The notes: a model not told the origin generated them from the sequence alone. A stretch of 64,000 nt of DNA from Apostichopus japonicus (GCF_037975245.1 NC_092564.1:22409984-22473983), one strand, 5' to 3'; shown: positions 1 to 12,300, counted from the first letter of the stretch. A program made the numbers and translations.

Positions 1-790
1 TTTTCGATAAACATTTACTAGCTACAGTTGTATCAAAGACAAATACTGGCTATGGTTGTATCAAAGACATTTCTGGCCTATCTTTGTATCTACAAGTATC
101 AGAAGTTGAAAAGTAAGACTACTAAGACGGGGGGGTTGATGGAGTGATGTGTATACGCAAATAAGATAATACATCAAGATTTATAAAGGGTACTAAATAT
201 CAGGCTGCATCAGTCCAATCGAATTTCTGCAAAGTGCCCTTTGATGTCGGTGCCCCCCCCCCCCCAGATTAAAAGTGCTTCCGCCGCCCTTGTGTATCTT
301 GCTAATTTTAATACATTATGTATTTTTGAATTACGTACTATTTTAACTCGTTTGTTTTTTGGGTTTAAAAGTGATATTGAATGAGGTGTCTCAAGTTAGC
401 AAGAGGCCAGGGAACCAGAATGAACACTAGGGAAGGGCCGTTTCCGGCCATCTGGGGGTTTGTAAAACCAAAAAATTTCTTGTACGCTCCGCGCCAACCG
501 ATGGTGGCGCTCCGCTCAGATAGTCGTGCCTACAACTTTGAAAATCCATATCAATCGCAAAAAGGGCTCCCCCCCTTTCAAATTCCTGGCTACGTCGCTG
601 CCCAACCTCCACATGGTAATTTGTCAATGTGGTAACAAATAATGCAATTTTCATGGTCAAAGACATTACATTGCTTTATGATGTTACACACTTCACATTT
701 GAAGGTAAAAGTTGGTTACAGGGACAATTTGTGATATCTTGAATTAGTTGGTGACATTTGTGTGATCGATATTTATGCACTTCTCTACAG
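1..790 (+). other. Hsc70 intron with fragments of a G/C-run miniature element
   Basis: This is the intron 5' of the first visible Hsc70 exon. Positions 125-292 and 366-610 match the two halves of the complete hAT-like element at 34875-35520 (shared segments such as TTGATGGAGTGATGTGTATA and CGCTCCGCTCAGATAGTCGT), but in rearranged order. The first piece ends at 292 with the same CCGCCGCCCTTG terminus. They are therefore two fragments or a rearranged copy. Confidence 0.6.
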
Positions 791-1029
791 CTGTGCAGGC
801 AGCTATTCTCTCTGGAGACAAGTCTGATGAAGTTCAGGATCTGCTGCTTCTTGATGTTGCCCCTCTTTCATTGGGTATTGAGACTGCCGGTGGAGTCATG
901 ACTAATATCATTGACAGGAACACAACTATTCCAGCCAGGAAGGAGCGTACTTTCACCACATACTCTGATAACCAACCAGCTGTACTTATCCAAGTCTTTG
1001 AAGGGGAACGTGCAATGACTGCTGACAAT
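791..1029 (+). CDS. HSPA8: Hsc70 exon A (linker and start of substrate-binding domain)
   Basis: Acceptor TTCTCTACAG ends at 790 and donor GTAAGT starts at 1030. The first codon (Ala) is split after its first base. It encodes the end of the nucleotide-binding domain, the DLLLLDV linker and the first strands of the peptide-binding beta sandwich. Confidence 0.93.
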
Positions 1030-3156
1030 GTAAGTTAACCTAATTTATTTTTATAAATTGAATCAGTAGGGGTGGGAGGTGAATTTGATGCAGTTTCTTT
1101 GTGTTAAAAATTGACAGTGTGACCAAGAAAAGTCTTGTATTGCTTATGAAAAGGTGCTGCAAGGTGGCCGGTTATCACATACTGATTACGAAGACTTCCT
1201 TCAAATGTTTAGTAAGATATGTTAATGTGATGTTTACCTTGAATCTATCCTACATTTTTAGAGACCAAGATAACATTCTAAGGATGCATGTTCACCTCCA
1301 GCATATTCGACTCAATAATTTGTTTGCATAAGCCAATAAGTGATGTCCACCTTGTTCTCCTACAGAATATTTTGGGTAAATTTGAACTGACTGGAATTCC
1401 TCCAGCACCTAGAGGTGTACCTCAGATTGATGTCATCTTTGACATTGATGCCAATGGAATCTTGAATGTTTCTGCTCAAGACAAGAGCACAGGCAAAGAG
1501 AACAAGATCACTATCACAAATGACAAAGGTGAGTACTTCTTGGCAGACTATCAAGCACAACTTTCCAAGGGCGAGCACCATTCTCATACATAACAGTTCC
1601 CAGCAACTTTTGTCATACCGTTCTGGGGATATGATTTCATATTTTAATCAAAATAGTTTGATGTCATACGCAGACAACAGATGAAACTATGTAGATATGG
1701 CAGAGGTTGAATTTCTAGGTTGTGTTATCATCTCAAGTAATAGCAGCTCATTTAATTTAGCCTTTATAACACACTGCAAAATAAAGTGAACAAATCTAAA
1801 CAACAGAGCAAACTATAAAGCTCCGAGTTTGATCAATGTACTTGATATTTGATATTGCAAAAGTATACAATATTTATTTTTAAATATCTGGCGGTTTGGG
1901 GGCTGGGGGGTGGTGGTGGGGAGAATAGGAGGAATGATCATATGAATCTTTGAGTCTCAAGGCTACTTACTATTTACACAAACGACAGACAAGTACAATC
2001 ATGTTACCAGTGTAGTCAATAATGTCATTGCAATGTTTACTAGCCATGGTGTACGTCTTTTGCAGGTCGTCTTTCCAAGGAAGAAATTGAAAGAATGGTT
2101 TCAGAAGCAGAGAAGTACAAGAATGAGGATGAGGCTCAAAAGCAGAGGATTGGTGCAAAGAATGCTTTGGAGAGCTATGCCTATAACATGAAGAGTACCA
2201 TGGAGGATGACAAGATTAAGGACAAGGTATCAGAAGAAGACAGGAAGACTGTGATTGATAAATGTGCAGAAGCAGTGGACTGGCTGGACAAGAACCAGGT
2301 ATGTGCTGGAGTTACGTTGCATTGCTTCCTCCCATTTCTAAGAAGATGTGCTTTACCCCATAACAGATGAGGTACTGCCCTTGCAGATTTTAGATTGCAA
2401 CAAGTCTTGTAGGGGGGGTGGGGGTGTAACTACAAGTCCTGTAGGGGAGGGGGTGACTGAAGTAGATCCGCAAACTGACAAGAGAATGCCCATTCCCAAT
2501 GGCTACACAGATGATGAAAATGTTGATTGCCATTTCATTTTTGTACCTAACTTTATAACGATGCAGTTGTTTATGAACTATTTGGCTGTGTTAAACATGT
2601 GGTACATGTGTGTATTGCTAGTGCCAATACATGTCTAGTGTACTCTGTATAGAATGGTTATTAATTCTGGGTTACCATTGGTGCAAAACAAGTGTTGTTT
2701 TTGAGATTGTCATTAACAGCAGAAATTCAGACGTACAAACTGTCAGCTTACTAACATTAGAAATGGACTGTATGAGTATTGAGATTCCACAAAAACCGCT
2801 GCTGTAGTGATACTTTAGGCATTCTACAGATGCATGAAATGAGACAAAGTGACAACAGATAATCTTTGATAGTAATCACCGTTTTGATCTCTGTTGTTGT
2901 TTAGACTGCTGAGAAGGATGAGTTTGAATACCACCAGAAGGAATTGGAGAAAGTGTGCCAACCCATCATCACCAAACTGTACCAGGCTGGTGGTGCTCCA
3001 GAAGGGGGAATGCCTGGTGGTATGCCAGGAGGAATGCCCGGTGGTGGTATGCCCGGTGGTGGTATGCCAGGAGGGTTTCCAGGTGCAGGTGGAGCTGGTG
3101 GTGCCCCAGAGGGCCAATCCAGTGGTGGCGGACCAACTATTGAAGAAGTGGACTAA
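791..3156 (+). CDS. HSPA8: Heat shock cognate 70 (HSPA8-type), C-terminal four coding exons
   Basis: Partial gene: exons 791-1029, 1366-1528, 2066-2298 and 2905-3156, joined by GT..AG introns with matching phases. The product is the C-terminal 295 or so residues of a cytosolic Hsp70, an ATP-driven chaperone that binds exposed hydrophobic peptides. In order it shows the interdomain linker (VQDLLLLDV), the substrate-binding beta domain ([58 protein letters not shown]), the alpha-helical lid, a GGMP/GMPGG tail and the terminal EEVD that docks TPR co-chaperones. EEVD excludes the ER (KDEL-type) and mitochondrial paralogs. The introns point to a constitutive cognate gene, since stress-inducible Hsp70 genes usually lack introns. 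The ATPase-domain exons lie upstream of position 1. The lysines common in TIPxKxxxTF are replaced by an ARKER stretch. The symbol is by similarity; exact orthology was not tested. Confidence 0.95.
1366..1528 (+). CDS. HSPA8: Hsc70 exon B (substrate-binding beta domain)
   Basis: Acceptor TCCTACAG ends at 1365 and donor GTGAGT starts at 1529. It reads [15 protein letters not shown] and on to [11 protein letters not shown], continuing exon A exactly as in other Hsp70s. The final Gly codon is split after its first base. Confidence 0.93.
2066..2298 (+). CDS. HSPA8: Hsc70 exon C (helical lid)
   Basis: Acceptor TTTTGCAG ends at 2065 and donor GTATGT starts at 2299. It encodes [17 protein letters not shown] through AVDWLDKNQ, the alpha-helical lid that closes over bound peptide. 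It ends in phase 0. Confidence 0.93.
2905..3156 (+). CDS. HSPA8: Hsc70 terminal coding exon (GGMP tail, EEVD)
   Basis: The acceptor TTGTTTAG ends at 2904. The exon starts [18 protein letters not shown], passes through a run of GMPGG repeats, and ends GPTIEEVD with TAA at 3154-3156. A good donor (GTAAGT) starts at 3161, only four bases after the stop, suggesting that the 3'UTR is split by an intron. Confidence 0.94.
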   Translation, partial: TAEKDEFEYHQKELEKVCQPIITKLYQAGGAPEGGMPGGMPGGMPGGGMPGGGMPGGFPGAGGAGGAPEGQSSGGGPTIEEVD

Positions 3157-3160
3157 ATTG

Positions 3161-4053
3161 GTAAGTTTGCAGCACTTGCTATAAAGTGCCCAACCAAATA
3201 ACAAATAGTTGTTTATACAACTAGGAGCCCACATAGACATAAAATGCACTATCAAAATTTGATAGCAGACAGCCATAGTATTAGTGTGGTAGAGCATAAG
3301 ATGACTATGCACACATAGCCTTAAGGCCTCTTTCCTCACATTTATGTCACCAAGCATTTCTGAAATTTAATGTGATGATAATGGATAGAAGCCATTGCAA
3401 GATTCTTCATGTTTGAATTAGAACGATCATTTTCACCACCAGAGCCAAAACAAAAAATGATCACGATTTTCTCAGATACATAGAAAAGTTCTGTCGTACC
3501 GTTAGTCAGCTATGCTGACTACTTCCGCCTAGCAAAAGTGGCAAGGGCCTTGTGTTTGAAATTTTTATTTTAAAGGAATCAAAACTGCATCCATGAATTT
3601 GTAGCTTTTATTGCTCATCGGAGCCAAAAATGTTAATTGCATGTTAGTGATAGGCTACATGGTATTACAAACATTTTTCACCGTCTCAAGGTGACCCCAG
3701 TGTTTTGTTTGAAAATTAGGGTAAGGGGTGTCTTGCATTCTTGCCAAGAACTTTTGGAAGAGTTAGGTGTCATCCGGGTATATTGAATTTTTCTTGTGCA
3801 GTGCTCAACTACCAAAAGTATCTGTACTACTGAAATTAACTGTACCGCATAGTGAATCTTGGCAGCCAGACATTATTTGGCCATAAATTTAGGTAGCCCC
3901 AGGAACAAGGAGCCCAGGGCACCCTGTGCATAGGATTTTTCGAGCTCTGATGGTGGTATGCTGTTACAAGTCTATTTCTAAAATTTTCACCCATTGATGA
4001 GTTGTTATTGTGTAAACTATTGTTCAATTCTCTTTTTGTTTGTTTGTTCACAG
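3161..4053 (+). other. Probable 3'UTR intron of the Hsc70 gene
   Basis: The donor GTAAGT at 3161 follows ATTG after the stop codon. A pyrimidine-rich tract and TTCACAG ending at 4053 form a good acceptor. A stop so close to the junction would not be expected to trigger exon-junction decay. No conserved exon or recognisable snoRNA was seen inside. cDNA evidence is needed, because reading straight through is the alternative. Confidence 0.4.
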
Positions 4054-4815
4054 GGTCATTGCCAACAAAATAATAGACCAAGCAGTGTTGCCATTTGCAG
4101 AAAGATGTATGACCCATAAAGACATAGGGAATTTATTCAATCAGGCCAAATCACAAAACAGTATGCTATGTGCATATTCCCTGACTGAGACAATCACCCA
4201 TAAAGCCATCCAAGTTCAATATAAGTAACCAAACTGTACTGCAGTGGTAGTTATTTTTTTCCCTAAATAGTGCACATCAATTATGATTTTCTTAAAATGG
4301 TCACACCAGGTTTTGTGGTAATGTTTCAACCGTACTAATTTTTTAAAGGAGCATATTGTGAAGAAATCATCCCAGGTGGCGACTGCATACCATTAAAACT
4401 GTGATCCTTTCGCCACTCCAGACATGTACCAAACATATTTTGCACACAGCAAAATGGAGGAACAATTTCATCAGCAAAATAGATTATTATTGAACAATAA
4501 GTCACATCTATAAACATTCTGACTATTGCATATGCATTACATGCAGAAAGGTCACGTCAGGTCACCTCAGGAAATTCTTGGATTACTTACTGCCCCATAG
4601 ACAATACCAGTATGCAAACATATACAGGAGGGTGTATGCACACATTACAGTGCCACAAAGTCTTATAAGAATGTTATACAATTTTAAGCTGCATATTGCA
4701 TTGAAAATCTGTTTATTTAGCAACACTTAGAGGCTTCCCAATTCAAAAGTTAACCATTTAAAGTGTAAAATGAAATTTGCAATATAAACGAATAAAATCA
4801 TCAGTTTACGTAAAA
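4054..4815 (+). other. Probable 3'UTR exon of Hsc70 with poly(A) signal
   Basis: This non-coding AT-rich stretch follows the predicted 3'UTR acceptor. It ends just past AATAAA at 4791-4796, the first canonical polyadenylation hexamer in a sensible position. Transcript ends are inferred. Confidence 0.35.
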
Positions 4816-6180
4816 AGAAAAGCTCATTAACGTGCAGTCAATCACGAATCATGTCTGTGTTGGATGTGACAGAGAAAAAACGCAGTCCTGGACACTGATT
4901 GGTCAATTGAACAATAACCGTTACCTTACAGTACCTTAACCTAGTTGACTACAGTTGTAGGTCCTGTTTATCATTTATTGTATTTATGCCCCTTGTCATG
5001 ATTGATTTGTCTCATTTACTACAGACGACTAATACACCACTACCAATAGTAATACAATAATACTGTATGTAGAACATTATACTGCATGCAATATAGCAGT
5101 ACAGTAGTACATCACATTATAGAGCGGATTTTGGTGGTTGAGTTAAAAATATGAATGAGGAAGGTGTGGTTTGAATGCAGAAATGTCAATTTTTACGAAA
5201 GGCTTATTACTCGTTAATTATTAAAGGTTCACCAGGAAAAAATTCCATCACAGTTATCCCCCTTATACATCGATCACTTTGCTGATTGGTAACGTACAGT
5301 GGAATGCTAAAAACTACGGATGAATGCAATATGGACCTTTAACATAATTTCAAAAATAATAATCAAAAATAATAAATGTTATAGAAACAGTTATTGTTGT
5401 GAGTGTCCTTTTGCTTTCATTGTATGTATCCTTTTGCATGTACCAGATCACCTCTGGAGTTTTGCAGAAAGAAAAATGTAAATTTTAATTACAAATTTCT
5501 GATATATTTTTTGGTACTTATTTTCAGTAGTATTCTGTTTATGAACAAATAGAAATGTTAGGAAGTTTAACATCCGTATTCGTTACCTATTTGACTCCAT
5601 TCAAGTTCTGTTAGAATTTGTAAACTTAGGCCAATCGAACTGAACAGCAAATGGTACCATCTTGACTTGTTTATAATTACTGTAGAATGCTACCAGATTG
5701 ATGTAAAGAAATCATAAAAACTAGAAACTACTTCAATATTGTTTTTTCACATTTTAACATTTGCATTTACTTGTGCATAATTGATTTGAGGAAAATTCTA
5801 GACCGTATTCCGAGACCTGAATTAAAATGTAACAACCTAGGGTTAGGACTAATGCGACGGCTATGGATTCGAGGCATTTCTGCCGAAGTAACATATTTGA
5901 GAGCATTTTGGCAAACATCGAAATTTTGAAAAAATTAGAGATAAGAGAGTCCAGAAAAGAAACATCAAATTACAAATTATTGCATCAAATACACTGCACT
6001 ACGGATCATTACATGCCTAAACATAACCTACACTCAGCTAATCAACAAAGGCCTTACATATCCAGCACGTTTGTTGATTTGCGGCATTGGTATTGTTACC
6101 ATGCTTACTGTGTCGAGAAACATTGAAGTCTGTTTCGTAGTAAAAGAACAGACCTAGAACATCAGTTGATATTGTCACAT
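4816..6180. other. Intergenic AT-rich DNA, nothing recognised
   Basis: I see no exon with family similarity, no RNA gene and no tandem array. The short open frame at 5863-6126 shows no recognisable domain or conserved composition. Confidence 0.6.
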
Positions 6181-6845
6181 TCCATAGTTTTTAGCTCATA
6201 CCAGCATGCTGGTGTGAGCTATTGTTACAGTGCGACGTCTATCACTCTATCATTCTATCACTCTATCCGTCAACAATTGGTAAAACCGCTCCCACTCGCA
6301 CAGTGTTTGATGGAATTTCATGAAACTTGGACACAAGGACCATTGGGTATAGGGCCATCAGATATGGTCCAAAATTTGGGGTCAATGGTCACCTGTGGGC
6401 CGTAATGGGCCATTTTGTGGAAATACGCAAAATGCTTCTTCTCCTACAGATTCCATGGTACAATGTTGAGGGTTTGTCACAATAGTCCTATGGTAGTTTT
6501 ACCTTCAGGGTGTTCATGAATTTGAGATCAAAGATCAACTAGGGGTCTTTTGTGGCCCGGGCCGCGGCCCTATATTTTCAAATTGCTCCTGTTCGTACAG
6601 TGTATGGCCAATTATAATGAAACTTGGTCACAATGTTCCTCGGGATGAGAGTTACGAGGGGTGTTCGGAAAATTGAGGTCAAATGTCATTTAGGGGGTCA
6701 TCGGGGGTCATTCTTTGTAATATTTTCAAATATCTCAATCTCCTCAAGATTTTAATGGATCATATTCAAAGTTGAACTGATGATTGTTGGATTGTGTATG
6801 AATAAGGTGATGCCTAAAAAATTTTGGTCAAAAGTTAATTAATTA
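6181..6845. repeat. Dispersed repeat headed by a 30-bp near-perfect palindrome
   Basis: It begins with an inverted repeat at 6192-6221 centred on CCAGCATGCTGG (one mismatched pair). Two related blocks follow, each with CAGTGT.TG...AT.AAACTTGG.CACAA near 6300-6340 and 6597-6637, plus several GGTCA-rich lines. I recall similar sequence only as a family seen in marine invertebrate genomes; the class is unknown and no coding capacity is visible. Confidence 0.4.
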
Positions 6846-8082
6846 CAATTAATCCCCATTGTTTAAAAAAATCTGAGCCTTCACTTTTTGCCAAAGCTCC
6901 TTTAATTTGTCTCCCAGTTTCTGCAGTGTTTGTTTACATTTGTGGTTAAGCTCTGCAGAGGCTGTTAGTGGAATTAAAGCAGGACTGGGAGTTGTTATTA
7001 ACTGATGAACTGTAAGCATGAGAGCCCTATAGCCAATCAGCACTTGCCGATTCTTAGAAGTCTTTGAGCCTGAGGTACGTAGGCAGCTTGTGAAGTTATG
7101 TCTTGTAGGTATGGAACGCGAAAAGGGCAACCTTATTTCGTTGTCTATACTAAGTTTGTTGCTGTCTAAACTAAAGTTGTTGCTGCTGTTTGACTATGTT
7201 GTTGCTCAAACTCACATTGCTGTCTAAGCTTACGTTGTTGTCTAAACTTACATTGTTGCCTTAACTTCCGTTGCTGCCTAAACTTTCGTTGCTGCCTAAA
7301 CTTACATGTATGTCTAAACTTTCGTTGTCTTAACCTACGTTGATGTCGGAACTCATGTTGGTGTCTAAATTCACGTTGATGTCTGAACTCACGTTGATGT
7401 CTAAAATTACGTTGATGACTAAATTCACGTTGATGCTCAAAATTTCGTCGATGCCTTAACGTTCGTTGATATCTAAACTTCCGTTGCTATCTAAACTTCC
7501 GTTGCTATCTAAACTTCCGTTGCTATCTAAACTTCGTTGCTATCTAAACTTCCGTTGTCTAAACTTCCGTTGTCTAAACTTACGTTGTCTAAACTTACGT
7601 CGTTGTCTAAACTTACGTTGCTGCCATCGGCGCTGTTCAACAATTGCTCAACCATGTGACGTAAAAATAGCTCGTTTTAATTTTTCGCACGAAATTTAAC
7701 AACCCAACACCAGCGCATGAGAATGCTGCTATGAACTATATAGGCCTCAGACTACCACTATCACACCCGGGTCCCACGAGCCATATTGGTACTTTTAGCC
7801 TTACTACCAGACTCAACAATGGAAAGAATTCTAATCAGTCTAGACTACCACAGCGAGTGGTCGACAACTTCGATCGTGAAGGGGTAAGCCTTTTTAGTTA
7901 CCAAAGTGATTGGATTAAATAGCCCAGTGCCTTATCATTCACATTAATATATTGTAATACCCAAAGTGCGCCCTGATGAGCTTGGGCTAGGCTAGGCGGA
8001 ATTAGTCCTACTCCCAGTACCCCTATGATTTAGTTCGATTACAAAACTAAATATCCTCATCTCTGTTCATAATGATTAATGC

Positions 8083-8408
8083 CAGTGGCGTAGGAAGATA
8101 CTTTTGAGTGGGGGGCTGAAGACTGATGTCCGGCCTGGGGGAGGGGTCTAAGGGAAGGGGGTGTCCCCCACTCCCTTTGGAATTTTGCTACATTTCCAGA
8201 TGGCCTCAGATGCAATTTGGTGCAATATAGCACACTTCAACAACCACTCCATTTTGTATATAATTTCGCATTTTCACCTGGCCTTAGATGCAATTTGGTT
8301 CTCCAAATGAGATTTTTTTTCTCATTTGGAAATGAAAAAGGGGTTTTCTGACTTGCGAAGCGGGGGGCGGAATGATACTTCCGCCCCCATATTTTTCATA
8401 CGCCCTTG
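8083..8408. mobile_element. 326-bp hAT-like miniature element
   Basis: Imperfect terminal inverted repeats (CAGTGGCGTAGGAA and TTCATACGCCCTTG) are flanked by ATTAATGC (8075-8082) and ATTATTGC (8409-8416), an 8-bp target duplication with one change. The interior has G/C runs and no coding capacity. It is nested in the larger inverted-repeat element at 7111-9314, so it inserted later. Confidence 0.65.
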
Positions 8409-8723
8409 ATTATTGCCATGTTGGGTTGGCCCTTTGGGGCTGCTGTCATTGGTGTTTCAGTGTTCTAAGTACTAGCCAAGTACTAGTAGTAGTACTAAAG
8501 GCCAGGCCTACATTACTAATCATCTGAGTACGTTTCATTTTTGTCTCTCTACATGTTAATAAATGCATTTTTGGCCCCCAATTAAGTATTATGGGACTCC
8601 CAGGTTTACCTCACTCAGGTTTTTGTTAAAACGTCATACATCCACCAAACCCTTTGTCTATTTCCATGGGATTGAATCTTCTGGGCCCCCAGTCGTAACC
8701 AATAAGAGCAGTAATTCTATTTC

Positions 8724-8912
8724 TCAACCTAGATAATGTACTACTACTAGTACTAGGCAGACGTACCATGCACTTTGAACATCTTTGTTTCGAAGGTTGT
8801 ATTCTTTCCTCCGACTCTTTACAGTCCTTTCAGAGCATCCCAAATACTCTGCAATCTTCCTGTTCGTGTAACCCAAGAAAATATATTGCTTAAATTGGTC
8901 GATTTCCGCCAT
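8724..8912 (-). CDS. Helix-turn-helix exon inside the TIR element (transposase N-terminus?)
   Basis: A 62-codon frame starts MAEIDQFKQYIFLGYTNRKI and continues AEYLGCSERTVKSRRKEYNL. This has the shape of a homeodomain-like helix-turn-helix (TNRKIAEYLGCSERTVKSRRKEY). Similar domains open eukaryotic proteins with an integrase-type core. A plausible donor (ATG|GTACGT) after position 8767 suggests that this is a first exon of about 146 bp; the rest of the frame to 8724 would be intron. No following catalytic exon was recognised between 7700 and 8720. Function is inferred from fold resemblance and from its position within terminal inverted repeats. Confidence 0.45.
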   Translation of the reverse strand: MAEIDQFKQYIFLGYTNRKIAEYLGCSERTVKSRRKEYNLRNKDVQSAWYVCLVLVVVHYLG

Positions 8913-9314
8913 GTCTGTCGACTAATGGCTCAGTAAAAATTAATTGTTATACGTGCGTATAGTAGTAGTAAGCATTTGCAGCGCAAGTTGAATTTCGAGC
9001 GAAAAGTTATTTCATTTACATCACGTGCTTGAGCAATTGTTGAACAGCGCCGATGGCAACAACGTAAGTTTAGACAACGGAACCAACTTTAGACGTCAAC
9101 GTAGGATTAGACAACAACGTAAGTTTAGACAACAACGTAAGTTTAGGCAACAACGGAAGTTTAGACAACCACGAACGTTTAGACAACAACGGAAGTTTAG
9201 GCAACAACGTAAGTTTAGACAACAACGTAAGTTTAGGCAACAACATGGTCAAAACAGCAGCAACAACTTTAGTTTAGACGACAACGAAATCAGTTTTCCC
9301 TTTTCGCGTTCCAT

Positions 9315-12300
9315 ATGTAGGGAGTGCTTGTTATGTCTGCTAAGGTAGAGGGGAGAAAGTTTAATAGGGTAGGTCATTGGTATTGTTTGAGAGAGTGGGT
9401 AAAATAGGATTTAAAGGGGCAAATAGGAATTATAGCCAGTGGTGTGGCCAGGATTCTGCTAACGGAGGGGGAGGGGGGTATCCCTCACGGGCCCAAAATT
9501 GGTTTTGTGGGCCCTACATTTTTCAGCTCGAAAAGGTATGAGCTTCTGCACCATTGGTGCTCTAGTTGAATAATGATATTTCATCTTCCATGTGTTTTTG
9601 AATAATCGGTATGACAACTGGTATTTCACATAATTGTTACAGATTCCGATTATCGTTTGAAGTTTCATGAATCATATTAGGCAGAAACCTATGTTCATGC
9701 TTGAATGTGGCCAATTCAACATCCTCTCTTCAATGTAGGAGGAGCTATTCTTGGTGGTAAGAGGAGTTCCAGAGAAAGAAAACCGGCATGCATCATTACA
9801 AATTTGGCAAAGAAGGTTTACACAAGTGGATGTTCAATGTATCAGATGTTTTGGATAAACAAGTCATGTAATTGTCTGTCAACTGCCATTTCATAGTGAG
9901 ACCAAATTTGCAGTCAAGGTTAGATTTGTGCTCAGTGGTATAACTAATGGACACCATGTTTTGCAAGTAGAGGCTGTGCTAACCTCTGAATCTACACAAA
10001 AAACTGAAATTGCCATCTGGTAATAAAAAGAACTTCTCTAATCCTTGTGCATAATGCTTGGAAGAAGGGTATTTTACCTACCTGGAGTGTAGTGCCCAAT
10101 GATTTCACTTCCAGTAGAATTCAGCTGCTCGCAGGGTTCTCTTTTGTAGCATGCTTATATTATTTACATAAACCAGAAAGGCAAATGATTTAGGATTCCC
10201 TGACACATATCATGAGAATGTTACGCTCCTAAAAAGATTTGACCCTGGCAAAAGTCAGGAACACTAAGTGAAGTATAAATCTGATAGAAGTAGCAGTCAC
10301 AGCATACAAACATATACTGTTCTATATTTAAGAACAGTATGTGTTAGCATTGCTAAATAAGGACTACTTAAAATAAAAGTGATACCACGTTATACTACAA
10401 CAGAAAGGAGCACAAAAGATTTAATTTCTTTCTCATGTTTTCCAAATACAAAAGGAATATTGTACTTTGGCTATGGTGACCAAGTGTCCCTAATCTCTGG
10501 GCACCACCAGTATAATAGATAAAGGACTGCAGTCTCCAAATTTAAGAAAGACCCTATTGGGCCTCCATGGAATTGACTTGAATGTAGGATCACCACAGCA
10601 AGCTGAAATTCAATTCCATAGCCTGTATATCTCATGGAAAACTTGTTGGTAAATTCCAGAGAACTTTATGTTGGATTTCGCTCCTGAACAAACTGCTTTC
10701 TGGATGACCATACTTGAAATATCAAAACACTGAGAGGCCTAACCATCCATAACAACCACCCTCTAAATATGTAATGCAGGTAATTAACCATGATGCCAAC
10801 ATAAAGGACCAACATAGTTGCCCCTGATACTCCTGGAAAACAGACCAAGAATCTATCTTGACACAATAGCCCCATCCAAAGCATGGCGTATCCATACAAG
10901 TCATTGGTTCACTCATAATGTACTTGAGTAACACTCTAGGTGAGCGGTTTTAAGACTTCACATGTGACAACCTTGTTGCAACAATTGAGAGAATTTGGAT
11001 CACCATACATCCAGAAAATGAAACAATGCATACAAAGGTTTCAATAATGTACTTGCTGCATTTTTAGGAATCTCAACTAAATATAGTTCATAAACTGAAA
11101 ATAGTGCAAGGTTGAGAACCATTCAGGCTTCCCTTATCCTGATTTAATAGGTTTTCAAACCTGTGACCTTTACTAAAAACAGCATGCCTAGGGTATTTAT
11201 TTACTCGATTTGGAGTGTCTAAATGATATGATACATCCCGGATTCCATTCTTAAAATATTTTATAAAAGCTTCAGACTTGTCATGACCATTAATCTCCCA
11301 TAAACACAATAGGGTTAATGTTATCAGTATGACACAACCACATACTACAGATGAATTAAGTATTAAGTTTCCCTTTGAGTGAAATTTTTCACAAGTTTTC
11401 CTCTGCTGATCTCAATGAACTTAAACCACCATACACAAGAGGAAGGTCCATCCATGCTGTGCTGTTTGGGAACCTTGACTTTTACACAAAACAATGGGGA
11501 TCTTGTTCTATGGTGTATCTATGTAGCACATCTGAAGTTCACCCAGGATTTATTTGAAGGAGTATCACGTTAACAAATTCAAAGCTTAAACTACCTTGAT
11601 GAGAAAATCAATTTCTGTGACTCCTAAAACCAAATACTGAAATTCAAGTGATAACTTGCCAGATTTTGTAAGGGTAAGTCTTATGTAAACTACATCAAGA
11701 TTCCTGTAAATAAATTCAAATCCACAAGTAAATGGACCCACACACCAAATATGAAGTCCATCAAAACTTTCTCTTTTGTGGTGTCACCCAAAGGTTTTAC
11801 GATTTTAAGGGGCTAGCCGCTTCAGATGCTGAAGCTTCCCAGCCAGTTCTGACATCATACATAGTAATAAGTAGATGACAAATAGGTAGCTGATAATAAC
11901 TATGTTATGAATACCGAGATCATTTCTGTTTCCCAGTCACAATATATGAACAAATAGAGTTACTTGCCAAATCGCCTCGCACTTTTGGTGCCCTCTAACC
12001 TTTGTGTGACCTTTCACAATGATTCAAAGACATGCCAACTACATTCTTGCTATTAAACAAATTCAAACTCAGGGAAAGGAAATATGAAGTTAATAAACAT
12101 AAAATGAAAGACTTTCAGTTAAAAAAAGTGATCGTTCTCCATTCAAAGGATGACTTCAGGCAGACTATTGGTCCAAAATTGCTGCTACAGTGGCAATTGA
12201 CGGTGACATCAAAATGGAGGACACATTCAGAGGCTTGTTGAGCCACAAGGAAAATTATAAAGTATACTACAAAAATGAGAATACATTATTCCTAATCTCA

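Larger units (their letters stand above)
7111..9314. mobile_element. 2.2-kb DNA transposon remnant with long tandem-repeat inverted termini
   Basis: The outer ends are inverted copies: ATGGAACGCGAAAAGGG at 7111 and CCCTTTTCGCGTTCCAT ending at 9314. Inside each end is an array of about 18-bp units (GTTTAGACAACAACGTAA and variants; reverse complement on the left, 7140-7630, and direct on the right, 9060-9280). The inner borders are also inverted copies (around 7622-7660 and 9026-9060, sharing AGCAATTGTTGAACAGCGCC). Flanks TTGTAGGT and ATGTAGGG could be a decayed 8-bp target duplication. The core contains a helix-turn-helix open frame on the minus strand and a nested miniature element. No DDE catalytic domain was found, so it is probably non-autonomous or decayed. 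Confidence 0.65.

Noticed and set aside
93-292. A possible short copy of the hAT-like family bounded by TGTATCTA and TGTATCTT
   Set aside because: The right end matches the family, but the supposed left end only shares CAAG, and the surrounding sequence is itself repetitive, so the boundary could be chance.
1030-2904. Possible U14 (SNORD14) snoRNAs, which vertebrate HSPA8 introns carry
   Set aside because: I looked in each Hsc70 intron for a C box, D box and the conserved rRNA-complementary block and found no convincing set. An isolated ATGATGA near 2511 lacks partners.
2824-3357. 177-codon minus-strand frame, the longest complete one in the window
   Set aside because: It is antisense to the Hsc70 terminal exon; the Trp/Thr/His-rich repeat is the complement of the GGMP codons.
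7466-9348. Frames repeating SKLPL or QQRKFRQ
   Set aside because: Translations of the 18-bp terminal repeats of the DNA element, not proteins.
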